Source of the DNA: Chryseobacterium sp.
GTDB taxonomy: Bacteria; Bacteroidota; Bacteroidia; Flavobacteriales; Weeksellaceae
Length of the DNA: 64,000 nucleotides
Assembly: GCF_029240215.1 (NCBI RefSeq)
Contig: NZ_JARBTK010000001.1
Coordinates: 496,001-560,000 of the forward strand
Direction of reading: 5' to 3'
In this document: one piece after another, positions 42,983 to 51,933 of the stretch
Layout: each line of letters starts with the position of its first letter
Position numbering within the stretch: position 1 is the first letter of the stretch
The notes under the pieces: generated by a model
Seen by the model: only the letters and a program-made list of their open reading frames with translations
The model's database searches: none
What the model was told of the DNA's origin: nothing
Position numbers and translations under genes: made by a program

Positions 42983-44437
42983 ATGAAAAACGATATTACA
43001 TTTAAAGAATTAAAGAAATCAGGATATACCGATAAAACGATCAGTCAGGAAATTCAGGCAAATTTAATTGCAAAAATTAAAGCGAAAGAGCCGGTTTTCG
43101 AAGGACTTTGGGGTTATGAAGATTCTGTAGTTCCGCAATTGAAGAAGGCGATTTTGGCTGGTCATCATATCAATTTATTAGGGTTGCGCGGGCAGGCAAA
43201 AACCCGTATTGCAAGAAGCATGGTGAACCTTTTAGACGAATATATGCCAATTGTAAAAGGCTCTGAGATCAACGACAGTCCGTTTCAGCCGATTTCGAAA
43301 TTTGCCAGAGATCTGATTTCAGAATTGGGTGATGAAACTCCGATTTCATGGGTTCACCGTTCGAACCGTTTTTTCGAAAAACTAGCGACTCCGGATGTGA
43401 ATGTTGCCGATTTGATTGGAGACATTGATCCGATAAAAGCAGCCACGTTAAAACTTCCTTACTCAGACGAGCGTGTTTTGCATTACGGAATGATTCCGAG
43501 AGCCAACCGTTCTATATTTGTATTGAATGAACTTCCCGATTTACAGGCAAGAATTCAGGTTTCTTTATTTAATATTTTGCAGGAAGGCGATATTCAGATT
43601 CGTGGATTTCAGTTGAGAATGCCATTGGATATTCAGTTTGTGTTTACAGCAAATCCTGAAGATTATACCAACCGTGGAAGCATCGTTACACCTCTGAAAG
43701 ACAGAATCGGGTCGCAGATTTTTACGCATTACCCGAAAACAATTGCATTAGCAAAACAAATTACCGAACAGGAAGCTCAGGTTTCAGCGGAAGATAAAGC
43801 ACAGATACAAATTCCTGATTTAGCTAAAAATCTATTGGAAGAAGTCGCTTTTGCAGCCCGTGACAGTGAATATGTAGATGCAAAAAGTGGCGTAAGTGCG
43901 AGATTAACCATCAGTGCGATGGAAAATTTGATAGCTGCAGCAAAACTTCGTTTAATTGAAACTGACGCAGAAAAAACAACTGTTCGTCTACTCGATTTTA
44001 TGTCGATCATTCCATCGATTACCGGAAAAATTGAGTTGGTATATGAAGGTGAACAGGAAGGCGCAGATTACGTTGCGAAAATATTAATCGACAAAGCAGT
44101 GATGACCCAGTTTGAAAGCATTTTTCCACGCATTTCTAAACTTGAAAAAGAAGGCATCAAAACGCCTTACACAGATTTGATCAAATGGTTTAACAAAAAC
44201 CAGCTTGAGCTGAATTATACGGATACTGACGAAGAATTTTACAAAAAACTTGAAAGTATTACTCCTTTGACCAAAGTTATTGAAGAAAATGCTCCAGAAT
44301 TAAGTAAGGAGGATCAAAACTTCTGCAAAGAATTGATTTTATGGGCGTTGACGATTAGTAAGAAATTAGATAAATCTGAAAATTCTGCGACATATACATT
44401 CGATTCCGCTGATGTTAGGCAGTTGTTCAGAAACTAA
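42983..44437 (+). CDS. MoxR/ChlI-type AAA+ ATPase
   Basis: 484 residues. The Walker A motif is GLRGQAKT (67-74, with Lys73), in a ChlI/BchI-like context. The expected Walker B acidic pair is replaced by Asn182-Glu183 in SIFVLNELPDLQARIQVSLF; otherwise the region is well conserved, so this is probably a subfamily feature. FVFTANPEDYTNRGSIVTPLKDRIGS (sensor 1 and arginine-rich stretch) is in about residues 218-243. It lies 4 bp behind the VWA gene and is surely its partner. The hydrolytic activity has not been demonstrated for this subfamily by anything visible here. A terminator follows at 44462. Confidence 0.86.
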   Translation: MKNDITFKELKKSGYTDKTISQEIQANLIAKIKAKEPVFEGLWGYEDSVVPQLKKAILAGHHINLLGLRGQAKTRIARSMVNLLDEYMPIVKGSEINDSPFQPISKFARDLISELGDETPISWVHRSNRFFEKLATPDVNVADLIGDIDPIKAATLKLPYSDERVLHYGMIPRANRSIFVLNELPDLQARIQVSLFNILQEGDIQIRGFQLRMPLDIQFVFTANPEDYTNRGSIVTPLKDRIGSQIFTHYPKTIALAKQITEQEAQVSAEDKAQIQIPDLAKNLLEEVAFAARDSEYVDAKSGVSARLTISAMENLIAAAKLRLIETDAEKTTVRLLDFMSIIPSITGKIELVYEGEQEGADYVAKILIDKAVMTQFESIFPRISKLEKEGIKTPYTDLIKWFNKNQLELNYTDTDEEFYKKLESITPLTKVIEENAPELSKEDQNFCKELILWALTISKKLDKSENSATYTFDSADVRQLFRN

Positions 44438-44461
44438 AATTTAAAATTTTAATTATATATT

Positions 44462-44507
44462 GGAAACATAAATTCTCAAATAGTTGAGTAATTTATGTTT
44501 CCTTTTT
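44462..44507 (+). terminator. Terminator after the AAA+/VWA operon
   Basis: Long stem GGAAACATAAATT-CTCAA ... TTGAG-AATTTATGTTTCC from 44462 to 44502 with one bulge, followed by TTTTT. Confidence 0.8.
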
Positions 44508-44677
44508 ATCAAATATATTACTATTGGTCTATCTGTCAGTTCGATTAGAAATTCTGAAAGAATTTTATATCGAGAACAGACGCTATAACAAATTCTTAAT
44601 AAATTTTTCTTCTTTATTAAGGAAAAATATTCTGACTGACCTAATATAATTTTATCCTCAACATTCATTCTAAATTG

Positions 44678-44685
44678 TATATTTG
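44678..44685 (+). promoter_or_regulatory. -7 element (TATATTTG) of the DUF4956 gene
   Basis: It overlaps the first in-frame TTG (44683), so the start is more likely the TTG at 44707. No -33 TTG is obvious. Confidence 0.5.
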
Positions 44686-44706
44686 TCACAAATTAAAAAC
44701 GCAATT

Positions 44707-45264
44707 TTGGAATTACAGGAACTTACCGAACGTTTAGCGATACTTTGTTTATCCATCTTTACCTTATATTATTTTTCAAACAGAAACCGGAATATCAGAT
44801 TGCATCCACTTTTGGGTCTGATCAGTATTTGTACTTTTTTCATGTGTCTGGTTTTCACGAAAGCAGAATACAGTCTCGGCGTGGGTTTCGGTTTGTTTGC
44901 TGTTTTTTCGATCCTCCGTTTCAGAACAGAAACTTTTACCATTCAGACGATAGTTTTCTTATTTGTATCAATTACTCTGTCACTTTTAGACGGACTTTTG
45001 CCCATTAAAAACCTTGAAGTTCTTTTAGGAATTAACATTACGATTGTTACGATCTATCTGATTTTAAATTATTTCGAGAAAAAATCACCCATCGTTTCAG
45101 AAAAAAGTTCGATTGAAATCATTTCATCCTTAGATTTTTTACAGCTTGAAGAATCTGACCGGAAAAGAATTCTTACCGAAAAAACCAAGTTGAAAAATTT
45201 CAGCTACAATATAAAGAGCATTAATCTGAATGATAATATTGTGATTTTAAAAGTTTCGCATTAA
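44707..45264 (+). CDS. DUF4956 family membrane protein
   Basis: About 185 residues. The frame has no ATG near its beginning; TTG at 44707 (LELQELTERLAILCL) is chosen because the -7 element overlaps the earlier TTG at 44683. At least three helices (about 15-31, 40-60, 62-108). The core LGVGFGLFAVFSILRFRTE (about 65-83) is the signature of DUF4956, a family of unknown function often found with VTC-type polyphosphate or spore-coat CotH-like genes. The C-terminal ~60 residues are soluble. It lies between the AAA+ pair and the dikinase-like gene, and no polyphosphate gene is in view. Confidence 0.68.
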   Translation: MELQELTERLAILCLSIFTLYYFSNRNRNIRLHPLLGLISICTFFMCLVFTKAEYSLGVGFGLFAVFSILRFRTETFTIQTIVFLFVSITLSLLDGLLPIKNLEVLLGINITIVTIYLILNYFEKKSPIVSEKSSIEIISSLDFLQLEESDRKRILTEKTKLKNFSYNIKSINLNDNIVILKVSH

Positions 45265-45351
45265 GGTTTTAAATCAAAATCTCCACTGTATTTCTACCAG
45301 ATTTTCGTGATATTAAAAAACTGCTCAATCATCTCAATTTGAGATAAAAAA

Positions 45352-47235
45352 TTAATCCATATAAGCTCTTGCCTGCTTTATATACAACTGTTTTTCATCA
45401 CCCAAATATTTAAATTCAATATCTAAAGGATAATATTTTTTTGACATTTTTCTCTTTTGCCAAAGCAGATTCAGTCTTCTTTCTAAAGGAGAGGAAATAT
45501 CAAAAAGTTTTTTAATTTCTTTCTCCGTAAGAATCGGTTTTCCATTGTTAAGGCTTGATGTAGACCGATAATCGACCACAAATGAACCAAAACTACTGAA
45601 ATTGTGACAATAAAATTCATCGCAGGTCACACCCGGTTCCGGCTTTACCACAGAATCTTCACCTAGCTGAACATTCACAGTAATTCCATCATACTGATTA
45701 CGGTATAGATTTTTAGAAACCAATACTCCGTTTGCTTTCTCATCCGGGAAAGAGCGGTGAACCAAAACTCCCATCGCACAACTTTCATGATTGATGCCAA
45801 ACAAATCACGCTCCTGAAAGGCACGGAAATTCCAGAAGCTTGACCATACATCAAGAATAGCTTTTTCCACAGTCTTTTCCGGATCTCCGATGATTGCCGT
45901 TTTAGAATCATATAATCCGGCTCCGTTGAAGCCTTCCATATCTTCAGCATTGGTGGAAGAACGAAATCTGAAGTTTTTGAAATCAGTCTGAGCATTTAGT
46001 TTCTCATCAATCTTCTTTAGCAATTCAGGATTAACCTTTGAATTTTTAACTACCTTTCTAAAGTTTTTCAATTCTTTTTCAAGAAGTTTTACAGAATCTT
46101 TCGGAATCGTGTACAATGCATTGATTTTATCCTGAAGATGATTTTCTTTAATATGCTGATCAAAATAATAAAACGGAATAGCAAAAGCATATTCGGGAGT
46201 TTTAAAAGAATTCATATCTTTCTGAATCTGTTTTAAAAGTCCCAGATTGGTTGCCTTTGAACCTATTGAATTGACAATATTCAGAGGCGTTGTAGTTTCT
46301 AAATCGACTAAATCGGTTACCGAAAAATCTTTTTTCAGAATAATTTCTTTTACAGCTTTTTTAATCGGAATAGCTTTCTGCGAAGCTTTTAATGAATATG
46401 AATTTTCTCTGGTAATCAATTCAACTTTCTTTCCCAGAAGTGCATTCACAGACTCTTTATCCCAAACTTTGGTATCCACATAAACAGGAATATTTCTGTT
46501 TTTCGCCAATAAAACCAAATGGCTCAAAGGAGTTTGTAACTCGGTAATAATAATTCCTCGCACGGTAGGAATAAACTCAGGCGTGGTATTGATGATGATA
46601 ATTTCATCAGATTTAGGATTAAAATCTTCCTTTTTCTGCAGATCATACTTTCTCAGAATTCCAATATTAGAAGCATTTTCAACTGACTGTTCTGTAATTC
46701 TTTTAAAAATAAAATCAGAGAGAACTGTCGGAATTTTCAGTTCTTTTTTTGCATTTAGACCGATTACGTAAGGAGAATTGAGATAAAACTTCAGCTTCTC
46801 TTTGAAAAATACATTCTTACTTACCACGTTATAAAAAAAATTGATCATTCCGGCATTCATTTCGTCCGAAGCAGCCAGCTCCATTACCCAATCATCAGAA
46901 TCTTGAAGATAATTGATATTGGCAAGAAGGTAAGTTCTTTTATTGGTCGGGTTATAAGACTGCTTATTGAACTCCCCAATTTCATCATTAAAGCCCAAGA
47001 CTTTCAGGCAAAAATCGTAATGATAGGTATATCTCGTACTGTTAAAGAAATATATTTTTTTTGACTCATAGTCATATACCACTTTTACAGATTTCATATT
47101 GGTAAATTTATCTGTCAGTGGTTTTCCTGCAAGATTCAGAAACTGCTCTTTTTTGGTAATTAAATGTACATAATTGTCCTGCGAATAAGAAAAAAGCGAA
47201 ATTGTAAGAAATAAGAATAATAAAATATTTTTCAT
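45352..47235 (-). CDS. Secreted PEP-synthase/glucan-dikinase-like protein
   Basis: 627 residues with a signal peptide (about 1-19, SLFSYSQ). The first ~200 residues are unrecognised. A phosphohistidine swivel segment follows: RGIIITELQTPLSHLVLLAK with His239. Then comes a C-terminal PPDK/PEP-synthase ATP-binding domain: NSIGSKATNLGLLKQ (about 322-336), FRSSTNAEDMEGFNGAGLYD (424-443), a WSSFWNFRAFQERDLFG stretch, and the end LYIKQARAYMD. In PEP synthase the ATP domain comes first; His-domain-before-ATP-domain is the order of plant glucan water dikinases. A protein that needs ATP but is exported is odd. Start is ATG at 47235. Substrate is unknown. Confidence 0.72.
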   Translation of the reverse strand: MKNILLFLFLTISLFSYSQDNYVHLITKKEQFLNLAGKPLTDKFTNMKSVKVVYDYESKKIYFFNSTRYTYHYDFCLKVLGFNDEIGEFNKQSYNPTNKRTYLLANINYLQDSDDWVMELAASDEMNAGMINFFYNVVSKNVFFKEKLKFYLNSPYVIGLNAKKELKIPTVLSDFIFKRITEQSVENASNIGILRKYDLQKKEDFNPKSDEIIIINTTPEFIPTVRGIIITELQTPLSHLVLLAKNRNIPVYVDTKVWDKESVNALLGKKVELITRENSYSLKASQKAIPIKKAVKEIILKKDFSVTDLVDLETTTPLNIVNSIGSKATNLGLLKQIQKDMNSFKTPEYAFAIPFYYFDQHIKENHLQDKINALYTIPKDSVKLLEKELKNFRKVVKNSKVNPELLKKIDEKLNAQTDFKNFRFRSSTNAEDMEGFNGAGLYDSKTAIIGDPEKTVEKAILDVWSSFWNFRAFQERDLFGINHESCAMGVLVHRSFPDEKANGVLVSKNLYRNQYDGITVNVQLGEDSVVKPEPGVTCDEFYCHNFSSFGSFVVDYRSTSSLNNGKPILTEKEIKKLFDISSPLERRLNLLWQKRKMSKKYYPLDIEFKYLGDEKQLYIKQARAYMD

Positions 47236-47252
47236 TTTGTGTAGATTACATA

Positions 47253-47260
47253 CAAATGTA
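47253..47260 (-). promoter_or_regulatory. -7 element (TACATTTG) of the dikinase-like gene
   Basis: Minus-strand TACATTTG, 17 bp upstream of the ATG at 47235; no clear -33 TTG. Confidence 0.45.
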
Positions 47261-47429
47261 GAGAATATCTTTAAATTTTAAAGCTTCCCGAAATCATTAA
47301 CAGTAATTTAAAAATATTAAAGGTTTGAACCTCGTTCTTACAAACTTTCTGACTTCGAGAAGAGTAAATATAATTAATCTAATTTCTGATTGCAAAAATT
47401 TATTATTTTAGCAGACCAAATTCAAAGTT

Positions 47430-47903
47430 ATGAGAAAGATCGATTTACTTTTCGCAGAATACGCCGAAAGCCATAGAAATTCAACCAACAAAATGATTCA
47501 CTGGATTTGTGTTCCGTTGATTTTCTGGACGATTTTAGGGTTTATTTCGCTGATTCCTTCCCCACATTTTTGTGCATCGTATTTTGGATGCATCAGTTTG
47601 GTCAGTTTAATTGCCATTGCACTTGTTACTTTATTTTATCTGAGATTGTCGCTTTTGATTGGATTGATCATGATTTTCGCAATGCTTTTAATGGAACATT
47701 TTGCGTACGCAGTCAATATTCATTTTGGGAAAAAATCGTGGATAGTTTATCTTGCAGTTTTCATAATTACATGGATTTTGCAGTTCCTAGGGCATAAAAT
47801 CGAAGGTAAAAAACCTTCATTTCTAAAGGACTTACAATTTCTTCTGATCGGCCCGATCTGGCTTTTAAGTTTTATTTTAAAAAAGGTGGGAATCAGATAT
47901 TAA
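47430..47903 (+). CDS. DUF962/Mpo1-like membrane protein
   Basis: 157 residues, four helices. YAESHRNSTNKMIHWICVPLI (about 11-31) and the C-terminal LQFLGHKIEGKKPSF (about 115-129) match the Mpo1-like family (yeast YGL010w), whose yeast member is an Fe2+-dependent dioxygenase in fatty-acid alpha-oxidation. The conserved histidines (H15, H24, H90, H120 regions) are present. Bacterial members are not characterised, so activity here is inference. The start is ATG at 47430. It is convergent with the DUF2891 gene, only 1 bp between the ends. Confidence 0.82.
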   Translation: MRKIDLLFAEYAESHRNSTNKMIHWICVPLIFWTILGFISLIPSPHFCASYFGCISLVSLIAIALVTLFYLRLSLLIGLIMIFAMLLMEHFAYAVNIHFGKKSWIVYLAVFIITWILQFLGHKIEGKKPSFLKDLQFLLIGPIWLLSFILKKVGIRY

Positions 47904-47904
47904 T

Positions 47905-48972
47905 TTAGTTTTCCAAAGCATATACGGCAAAACTTGCCAACCAGTGATCTCCGCCGTAATTTCCCTGAAATAACAATGGTAAACCGTTTGCTAAAAATAC
48001 ATCTGCTGTTTTTAAGAATTCTTTTTTTATAGGATGATTACTGGGAAGAGATTTGGCAATTCCTTTCATGCACCATGCTTTTGTGAAAGATAAACCAACT
48101 AAATGCACGGTCTGATAATCACTCAAATCACTAACTACCGGAATTTTTTCGATGTTTTCTAAGCTTCTTTTTTCGTAAAAATTATTAAACCATTTTACAA
48201 ATTCTTTTTGCGGCAGAACTCTTCGCATCAAATCGGCAATTTCTAAACTTGGCGAGAAAAAATCTGAACCATCAGGTTCTAAATACGCGGGCGTTTTTGT
48301 ATTATTTAAATAAAAATATTTAGCCTTCTCCGTCAATTGGTTTTCGAAATCCTTATCCTTTGAAGCTTTCGCCCAATCTAAAGCAAAAACCATCGCAAAT
48401 GCCGTATTTGGATGAACTCCAGTCCTATTCGGATAGGTTTGTTTGGGTAAATACGTTTTCCACGAACTAAGAATTTTATCAGTTAACGGTTTTAAATTCT
48501 GATGCCAGATCTTAGCTTTAGGATGGTTCCAGGTCATTAGTTCTTCGTCCAATTTCAGAAGCCAAGCCCAGCCATAAGTTCGTTCAAAAGTTGTGGTCAA
48601 CTGATATTTTGTAAAATAATCGGCTTCAGTCTGAAGATTTTCTTTTCTAAATGAGTTATCTAAAATATTCTCAATGTCTTTAGCAACCGACAAGTTGGGT
48701 TTAGTTTTTAATAACCTCACCAGCATCCAATGTCCATGAACAGACGAATGCCAATCAAAACATCCATAAAAACTTGGGTGCAGATCTTTCGGGCTTAGAG
48801 AAACTTCGTTGGCAGTGTTTATAATATGTGCTGTTTTATTGGGATATTCCTGATTGATGCAATGAAGCGGTTTTTCTGATAATTTAATGGCCATTTCATC
48901 AGTCAGTTTCGGGACTTCCTGAGCGAAAATGAAGAAAGGTGAAAACACAAATAATAGAAGACTTTTTTTCAT
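47905..48972 (-). CDS. Secreted DUF2891 family protein
   Basis: 355 residues with a signal peptide (about 1-17, FFIFAQ). HPSFYGCFDWHSSVHGHWML (about 65-84), FERTYGWAWLLKLDEEL, and RTGVHPNTAFAMVFALDWA with EPDGSDFFSPSLEIADLMRR are the hallmarks of DUF2891. It has an (alpha/alpha)-barrel-like helical repeat pattern and many conserved His, Glu and Trp that would suit a glycan-acting enzyme, but no activity is established. The start is ATG at 48972. Confidence 0.8.
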   Translation of the reverse strand: MKKSLLLFVFSPFFIFAQEVPKLTDEMAIKLSEKPLHCINQEYPNKTAHIINTANEVSLSPKDLHPSFYGCFDWHSSVHGHWMLVRLLKTKPNLSVAKDIENILDNSFRKENLQTEADYFTKYQLTTTFERTYGWAWLLKLDEELMTWNHPKAKIWHQNLKPLTDKILSSWKTYLPKQTYPNRTGVHPNTAFAMVFALDWAKASKDKDFENQLTEKAKYFYLNNTKTPAYLEPDGSDFFSPSLEIADLMRRVLPQKEFVKWFNNFYEKRSLENIEKIPVVSDLSDYQTVHLVGLSFTKAWCMKGIAKSLPSNHPIKKEFLKTADVFLANGLPLLFQGNYGGDHWLASFAVYALEN

Positions 48973-49116
48973 TCCATAAAAATATTAATTATTAATTTAA
49001 TCAGCATAATTGACAGTTGATTATTCTATTATCTAATTTATCTAAAAATATTTGAGAAATTTCTAATAAATAATACTTTGAGCACGTTTTTTGATACCAC
49101 ATTGAAAAATTCATTT

Positions 49117-49968
49117 ATGAAAAACATAATTTTACCATTATTCTGTTTGATCCTTTTTAATTGTAATAAATCTGAAGCTGTTGCAGATAAATCTGTAAGT
49201 GCGATGGCTGTAATGGAAGATGTTGCAGTTGATTCAGCAGTTAGTTCTTATGCACCTGTTGCGAATAAATCACAACCCAATTCCGGAACTCCAAAAAATG
49301 AAATTATTTTAAAAAAAGTAATTAAAAATGGAGAAATGGAAATTCAGGTCGGTGAAATTAAAAAAGCACAAAATCAGGTAAGTGAAATCCTAAAGAAAAA
49401 TAAAGCTTACATTCAATCTGAACGTTTTAACAATAATGATACTGCCGAAAATTTAAATTTAACGATAAGAGTTCCGCATCAGAATTTTGATGCATTGATC
49501 AATTCGTTTTCAAACGGAGTTGGTTCTGTTTTATCAAAAAATATTTCTTCTGATGACGTGACAGAAGAATACACAGATGTTTCTATCAAGTTAGAAAACA
49601 AGAAAATTTATCTTGAAAAATATCGTGATATGTTACGAGGTGCAAAAACTACCAAAGATATGTTGGAAATTCAGGAAAATATTCGGGAACTTGAGGATGA
49701 AATTGACGTTTCGGAGGGAAGACTTCGTTTCATTGACGACAGAGTGAATTATAGTACTTTGGAATTGATGCTGTACAAAGAAAAAGTCAGAAGTTCAACA
49801 ACTTCAAAAATGGGTTTCGGAAGTCGCTTTGGAGATTCTGTAACTGAAGGCTGGAACAGTTTTGTAGCATTCTTTTTAGGAATTATTTCTTTCTGGCCTT
49901 TCTTGCTACTTATTCCAATAGCTATTTTCGTTTGGAAAAAAAGGAGGAAAAACAGAGTTGAAAAATAA
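49117..49968 (+). CDS. DUF4349 lipoprotein
   Basis: 283 residues from ATG at 49117. A TTG start at 49078 would add 13 residues and is not needed. The signal peptide MKNIILPLFCLILFNC has a lipobox-like LFNC (Cys16). Later, LKKVIKNGEMEIQVGEIKKA, then YIQSERFNN, LTIRVPHQNFDALI and VTEEYTDVSIKLENKKIYLE, and ELEDEIDVSEGRLRFIDDRV, are the DUF4349 domain with a predicted coiled coil (about 150-205). A helix near the C-terminus (about 250-270) and a KKRRKN tail follow. The family is unknown in function; often a membrane-associated lipoprotein. Confidence 0.78.
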   Translation: MKNIILPLFCLILFNCNKSEAVADKSVSAMAVMEDVAVDSAVSSYAPVANKSQPNSGTPKNEIILKKVIKNGEMEIQVGEIKKAQNQVSEILKKNKAYIQSERFNNNDTAENLNLTIRVPHQNFDALINSFSNGVGSVLSKNISSDDVTEEYTDVSIKLENKKIYLEKYRDMLRGAKTTKDMLEIQENIRELEDEIDVSEGRLRFIDDRVNYSTLELMLYKEKVRSSTTSKMGFGSRFGDSVTEGWNSFVAFFLGIISFWPFLLLIPIAIFVWKKRRKNRVEK

Positions 49969-49982
49969 GATCATAAAACAAA

Positions 49983-50016
49983 AAACATCCGAATATCAAA
50001 AATATTCGGATGTTTC
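49983..50016. terminator. Bidirectional hairpin between the DUF4349 gene and the baeRF-like gene
   Basis: 14-bp perfect stem AAACATCCGAATAT/ATATTCGGATGTTT with a 5-nt loop. The T tract is short on the plus strand and longer (TTTTTGTTTT) on the minus strand. Confidence 0.7.
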
Positions 50017-50035
50017 ATTTGCAATAAAAATTTAT

Positions 50036-50413
50036 TTAAGCATTAAAATGTGATTTTACAGTTTCTAAAACCTGTTCATCAGACATTTGCTGAGAGGTTT
50101 CTAAGGTGATTTTTAAATCTTTAAATTGTGCGGTATCGTGCAGATAATGTTTCAACTCTTCCTGAATGGTTCCCGGACCGGTAATTAAAACTTCTTCAGA
50201 ATTGGTCAAAAGATGTTCTACTTCCTTGAAAAATTTGACTTTATTGGTTTGCTCGGCATTATTTCCGGCGTTTTCACTTGAATTCCCATGCTGAATTGTC
50301 GCTTTCACCGGACTGCAAAGGAAAAACTTAAAAGCGTTCTGTGCATCGTGGTTTTTTACTACTACAGCTTTTTGGGTATCGATCCAAAGTCCTGCTAATT
50401 TTTTGTCAGACAT
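50036..50413 (-). CDS. Hypothetical protein, possibly a small eRF1-like (baeRF) domain
   Basis: 125 residues, no signal peptide or helix. LAGLWIDTQKAVVVKNH at the start and VLITGPGTIQEELKHYLHDTAQFKDLKITLE with DEQVLETVKSHF at the end are the pattern I associate with bacterial eRF1-like/host-attachment-type domains, but no diagnostic catalytic motif is present and this assignment is weak. In that reading it would associate with ribosomes or RNA. The start is ATG at 50413, with no operon partner. Confidence 0.55.
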   Translation of the reverse strand: MSDKKLAGLWIDTQKAVVVKNHDAQNAFKFFLCSPVKATIQHGNSSENAGNNAEQTNKVKFFKEVEHLLTNSEEVLITGPGTIQEELKHYLHDTAQFKDLKITLETSQQMSDEQVLETVKSHFNA

Positions 50414-50504
50414 AATTTAATTTTTTAATGTTATGTCTTTGTATTCGCAATAATGATGCTAAAGGTCTGTTAATGGCTGTTAAATTAATTTAGTCAGATT
50501 TTTA

Positions 50505-50592
50505 TAAACACAAATTTCACTGATGAATTTCACAAATAACACGATCATTAAGATAAATCTGCTCAATTGATAAATCTGCGGGAGCTTACTAA
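50505..50592. repeat. Possible intergenic repeat (ACACAAATTTCACTGATG type)
   Basis: AAACACAAATTTCACTGATG through AAATCTGCGGGAGC lies between the baeRF-like and methyltransferase genes, with a repeated AAATTTCAC/AATTTCAC word. It resembles a dispersed element by style, and a related-looking stretch (CCACAAATGCACGAATC) lies at about 17362. Only this weak similarity supports it. Confidence 0.35.
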
Positions 50593-50599
50593 ATGAAAA

Positions 50600-51298
50600 T
50601 TATTTCCCTATAACAAATACCGCAGGAATTTTATGTAATTCAGGTTTTTGTTTCTGCCAGTCTTTGATGCTTAACGTTTTAATAAATTCATGTTCTGAAT
50701 CGTTGATGTTTGCAGCGATGCAAAGTTTAGTATTTGGTGAAAGAAATTTAGACAAATCTTCAAAAAGGGCATTGTTTCTATACGGTGTTTCCATGAAAAT
50801 CTGTGTGTAACCTGTTTTCTGAAGTTCGCTTTCCAAATGTTGAATTCTTTTTTTCTTTTCGCTTTTTTCAATTGGAAGATATCCATTAAAAGTAAATTCC
50901 TGACCGTTAAATCCGCTTGAAATTAAAGCCAAAATAATCGATGATGGTCCGGAAATGGGAATGACTCTAATATTTTTCTCGTGACACCATTTTACAATCA
51001 GATTTCCAGGATCAGCGATACATGGAAGTCCGGCCTCTGAAAGTAATCCGAAATCCTGACCATTGAGCATTCTGTCCTGCGCTTCTTTGATATCTGCGTT
51101 TTCGGTGTATTTATCTAAAAGAAACAGCTTCAAATCTGATTGTTTCTTCTCCGGAGCAAAAAATTTGATGACCTTTCTTGCTGTTTTTTCATTTTCAACA
51201 AAAAAATAATCAGTCTGCATGATGTATTCTTTGATAACAGGTGAAAAATGGGTAATTGGTGTATTTTCTGAAAGGTAAGCCGGAAGTAAGAAAAGCAT
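50600..51298 (-). CDS. Tetrapyrrole-methylase-family SAM methyltransferase, RsmI-like
   Basis: 232 residues. FGLLSEAGLPCIADPGNLIV (about 93-112) and ISGPSSIILALISSGFNGQEFTFNGYLP match the RsmI branch of the tetrapyrrole methylases, which methylates 16S rRNA C1402. The RsmI-typical C-terminal region is shorter and the N-terminal loop differs, so the target may be another RNA or small molecule. FMETPYRNN and CIAANIND in the second half are conserved. It is followed (downstream of a 186-bp gap) by the baeRF-like gene and preceded by the phosphatase gene 46 bp upstream. Confidence 0.8.
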   Translation of the reverse strand: MLFLLPAYLSENTPITHFSPVIKEYIMQTDYFFVENEKTARKVIKFFAPEKKQSDLKLFLLDKYTENADIKEAQDRMLNGQDFGLLSEAGLPCIADPGNLIVKWCHEKNIRVIPISGPSSIILALISSGFNGQEFTFNGYLPIEKSEKKKRIQHLESELQKTGYTQIFMETPYRNNALFEDLSKFLSPNTKLCIAANINDSEHEFIKTLSIKDWQKQKPELHKIPAVFVIGK

Positions 51299-51344
51299 TA
51301 TATCAAATTATTTTAGTATTAATAAAAAATGAAAGATAAATAAA

Positions 51345-51818
51345 TTATCCTATTTTATTGGTAATTGCCTGTTGCTGCAATTGATGAGAAATCTTGTTGC
51401 AAGCATCATCCAGTAATTGAAATACATTTTCAAAATCATTCATATCTCCCCAATAAGGATCGGGAACTTCAGAATTCTGATGATTTCCCGCCTCTTCTAA
51501 AAATAAATGAACTTTCTGGCGTTGTTCTTCATTTTTAGTCATTGAAATAACATCCTCGAAATTTTTCAAATCCATACAGTAGATCTTATCAAATTTCTCT
51601 AAATCTGAATGATGAAGAGGTCTTGATTTTTGTTTTGAAATATCAATACCATGATTAGCGGCAGTTTTTACGGCTCTTTTATCAGGGGTTTCTCCTTCAT
51701 GCATTGAAATCGTTCCGGCCGAATCAACTAAAAAATTCCCTGATAATTTAGATCTTAAAATCCCTTCTGCGAGAGGACTTCTGCATATATTTCCAAGACA
51801 AACCATGAGTATTTTCAT
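51345..51818 (-). CDS. Low-molecular-weight protein-tyrosine phosphatase
   Basis: 157 residues. The catalytic loop CLGNICRSP has Cys7 and Arg13 at the N-terminus, and the general acid Asp is in EVPDPYWGD near residue 117. This is the standard LMW-PTP, a cytoplasmic enzyme that removes phosphate from tyrosine residues and sometimes regulates capsule export. No tyrosine kinase or capsule gene lies nearby, so the partner is unknown. The start is ATG at 51818. Confidence 0.92.
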   Translation of the reverse strand: MKILMVCLGNICRSPLAEGILRSKLSGNFLVDSAGTISMHEGETPDKRAVKTAANHGIDISKQKSRPLHHSDLEKFDKIYCMDLKNFEDVISMTKNEEQRQKVHLFLEEAGNHQNSEVPDPYWGDMNDFENVFQLLDDACNKISHQLQQQAITNKIG

Positions 51819-51879
51819 TGAACAAAATTTAAAGATTGAAAATTGAGTATTACTATATTTTCAGTTGACAAAATTAAAT

Positions 51880-51909
51880 AAAAAATGGAGAACAAAAATT
51901 TATTCTCCA
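51880..51909 (-). terminator. Terminator after dnaA
   Basis: Minus strand stem TGGAGAA/TTCTCCA (51903-51909 with 51886-51892), 10-nt loop, then TTTTT. Confidence 0.78.
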
Positions 51910-51933
51910 CTCTTCAATTATTTTGGTTACAGA

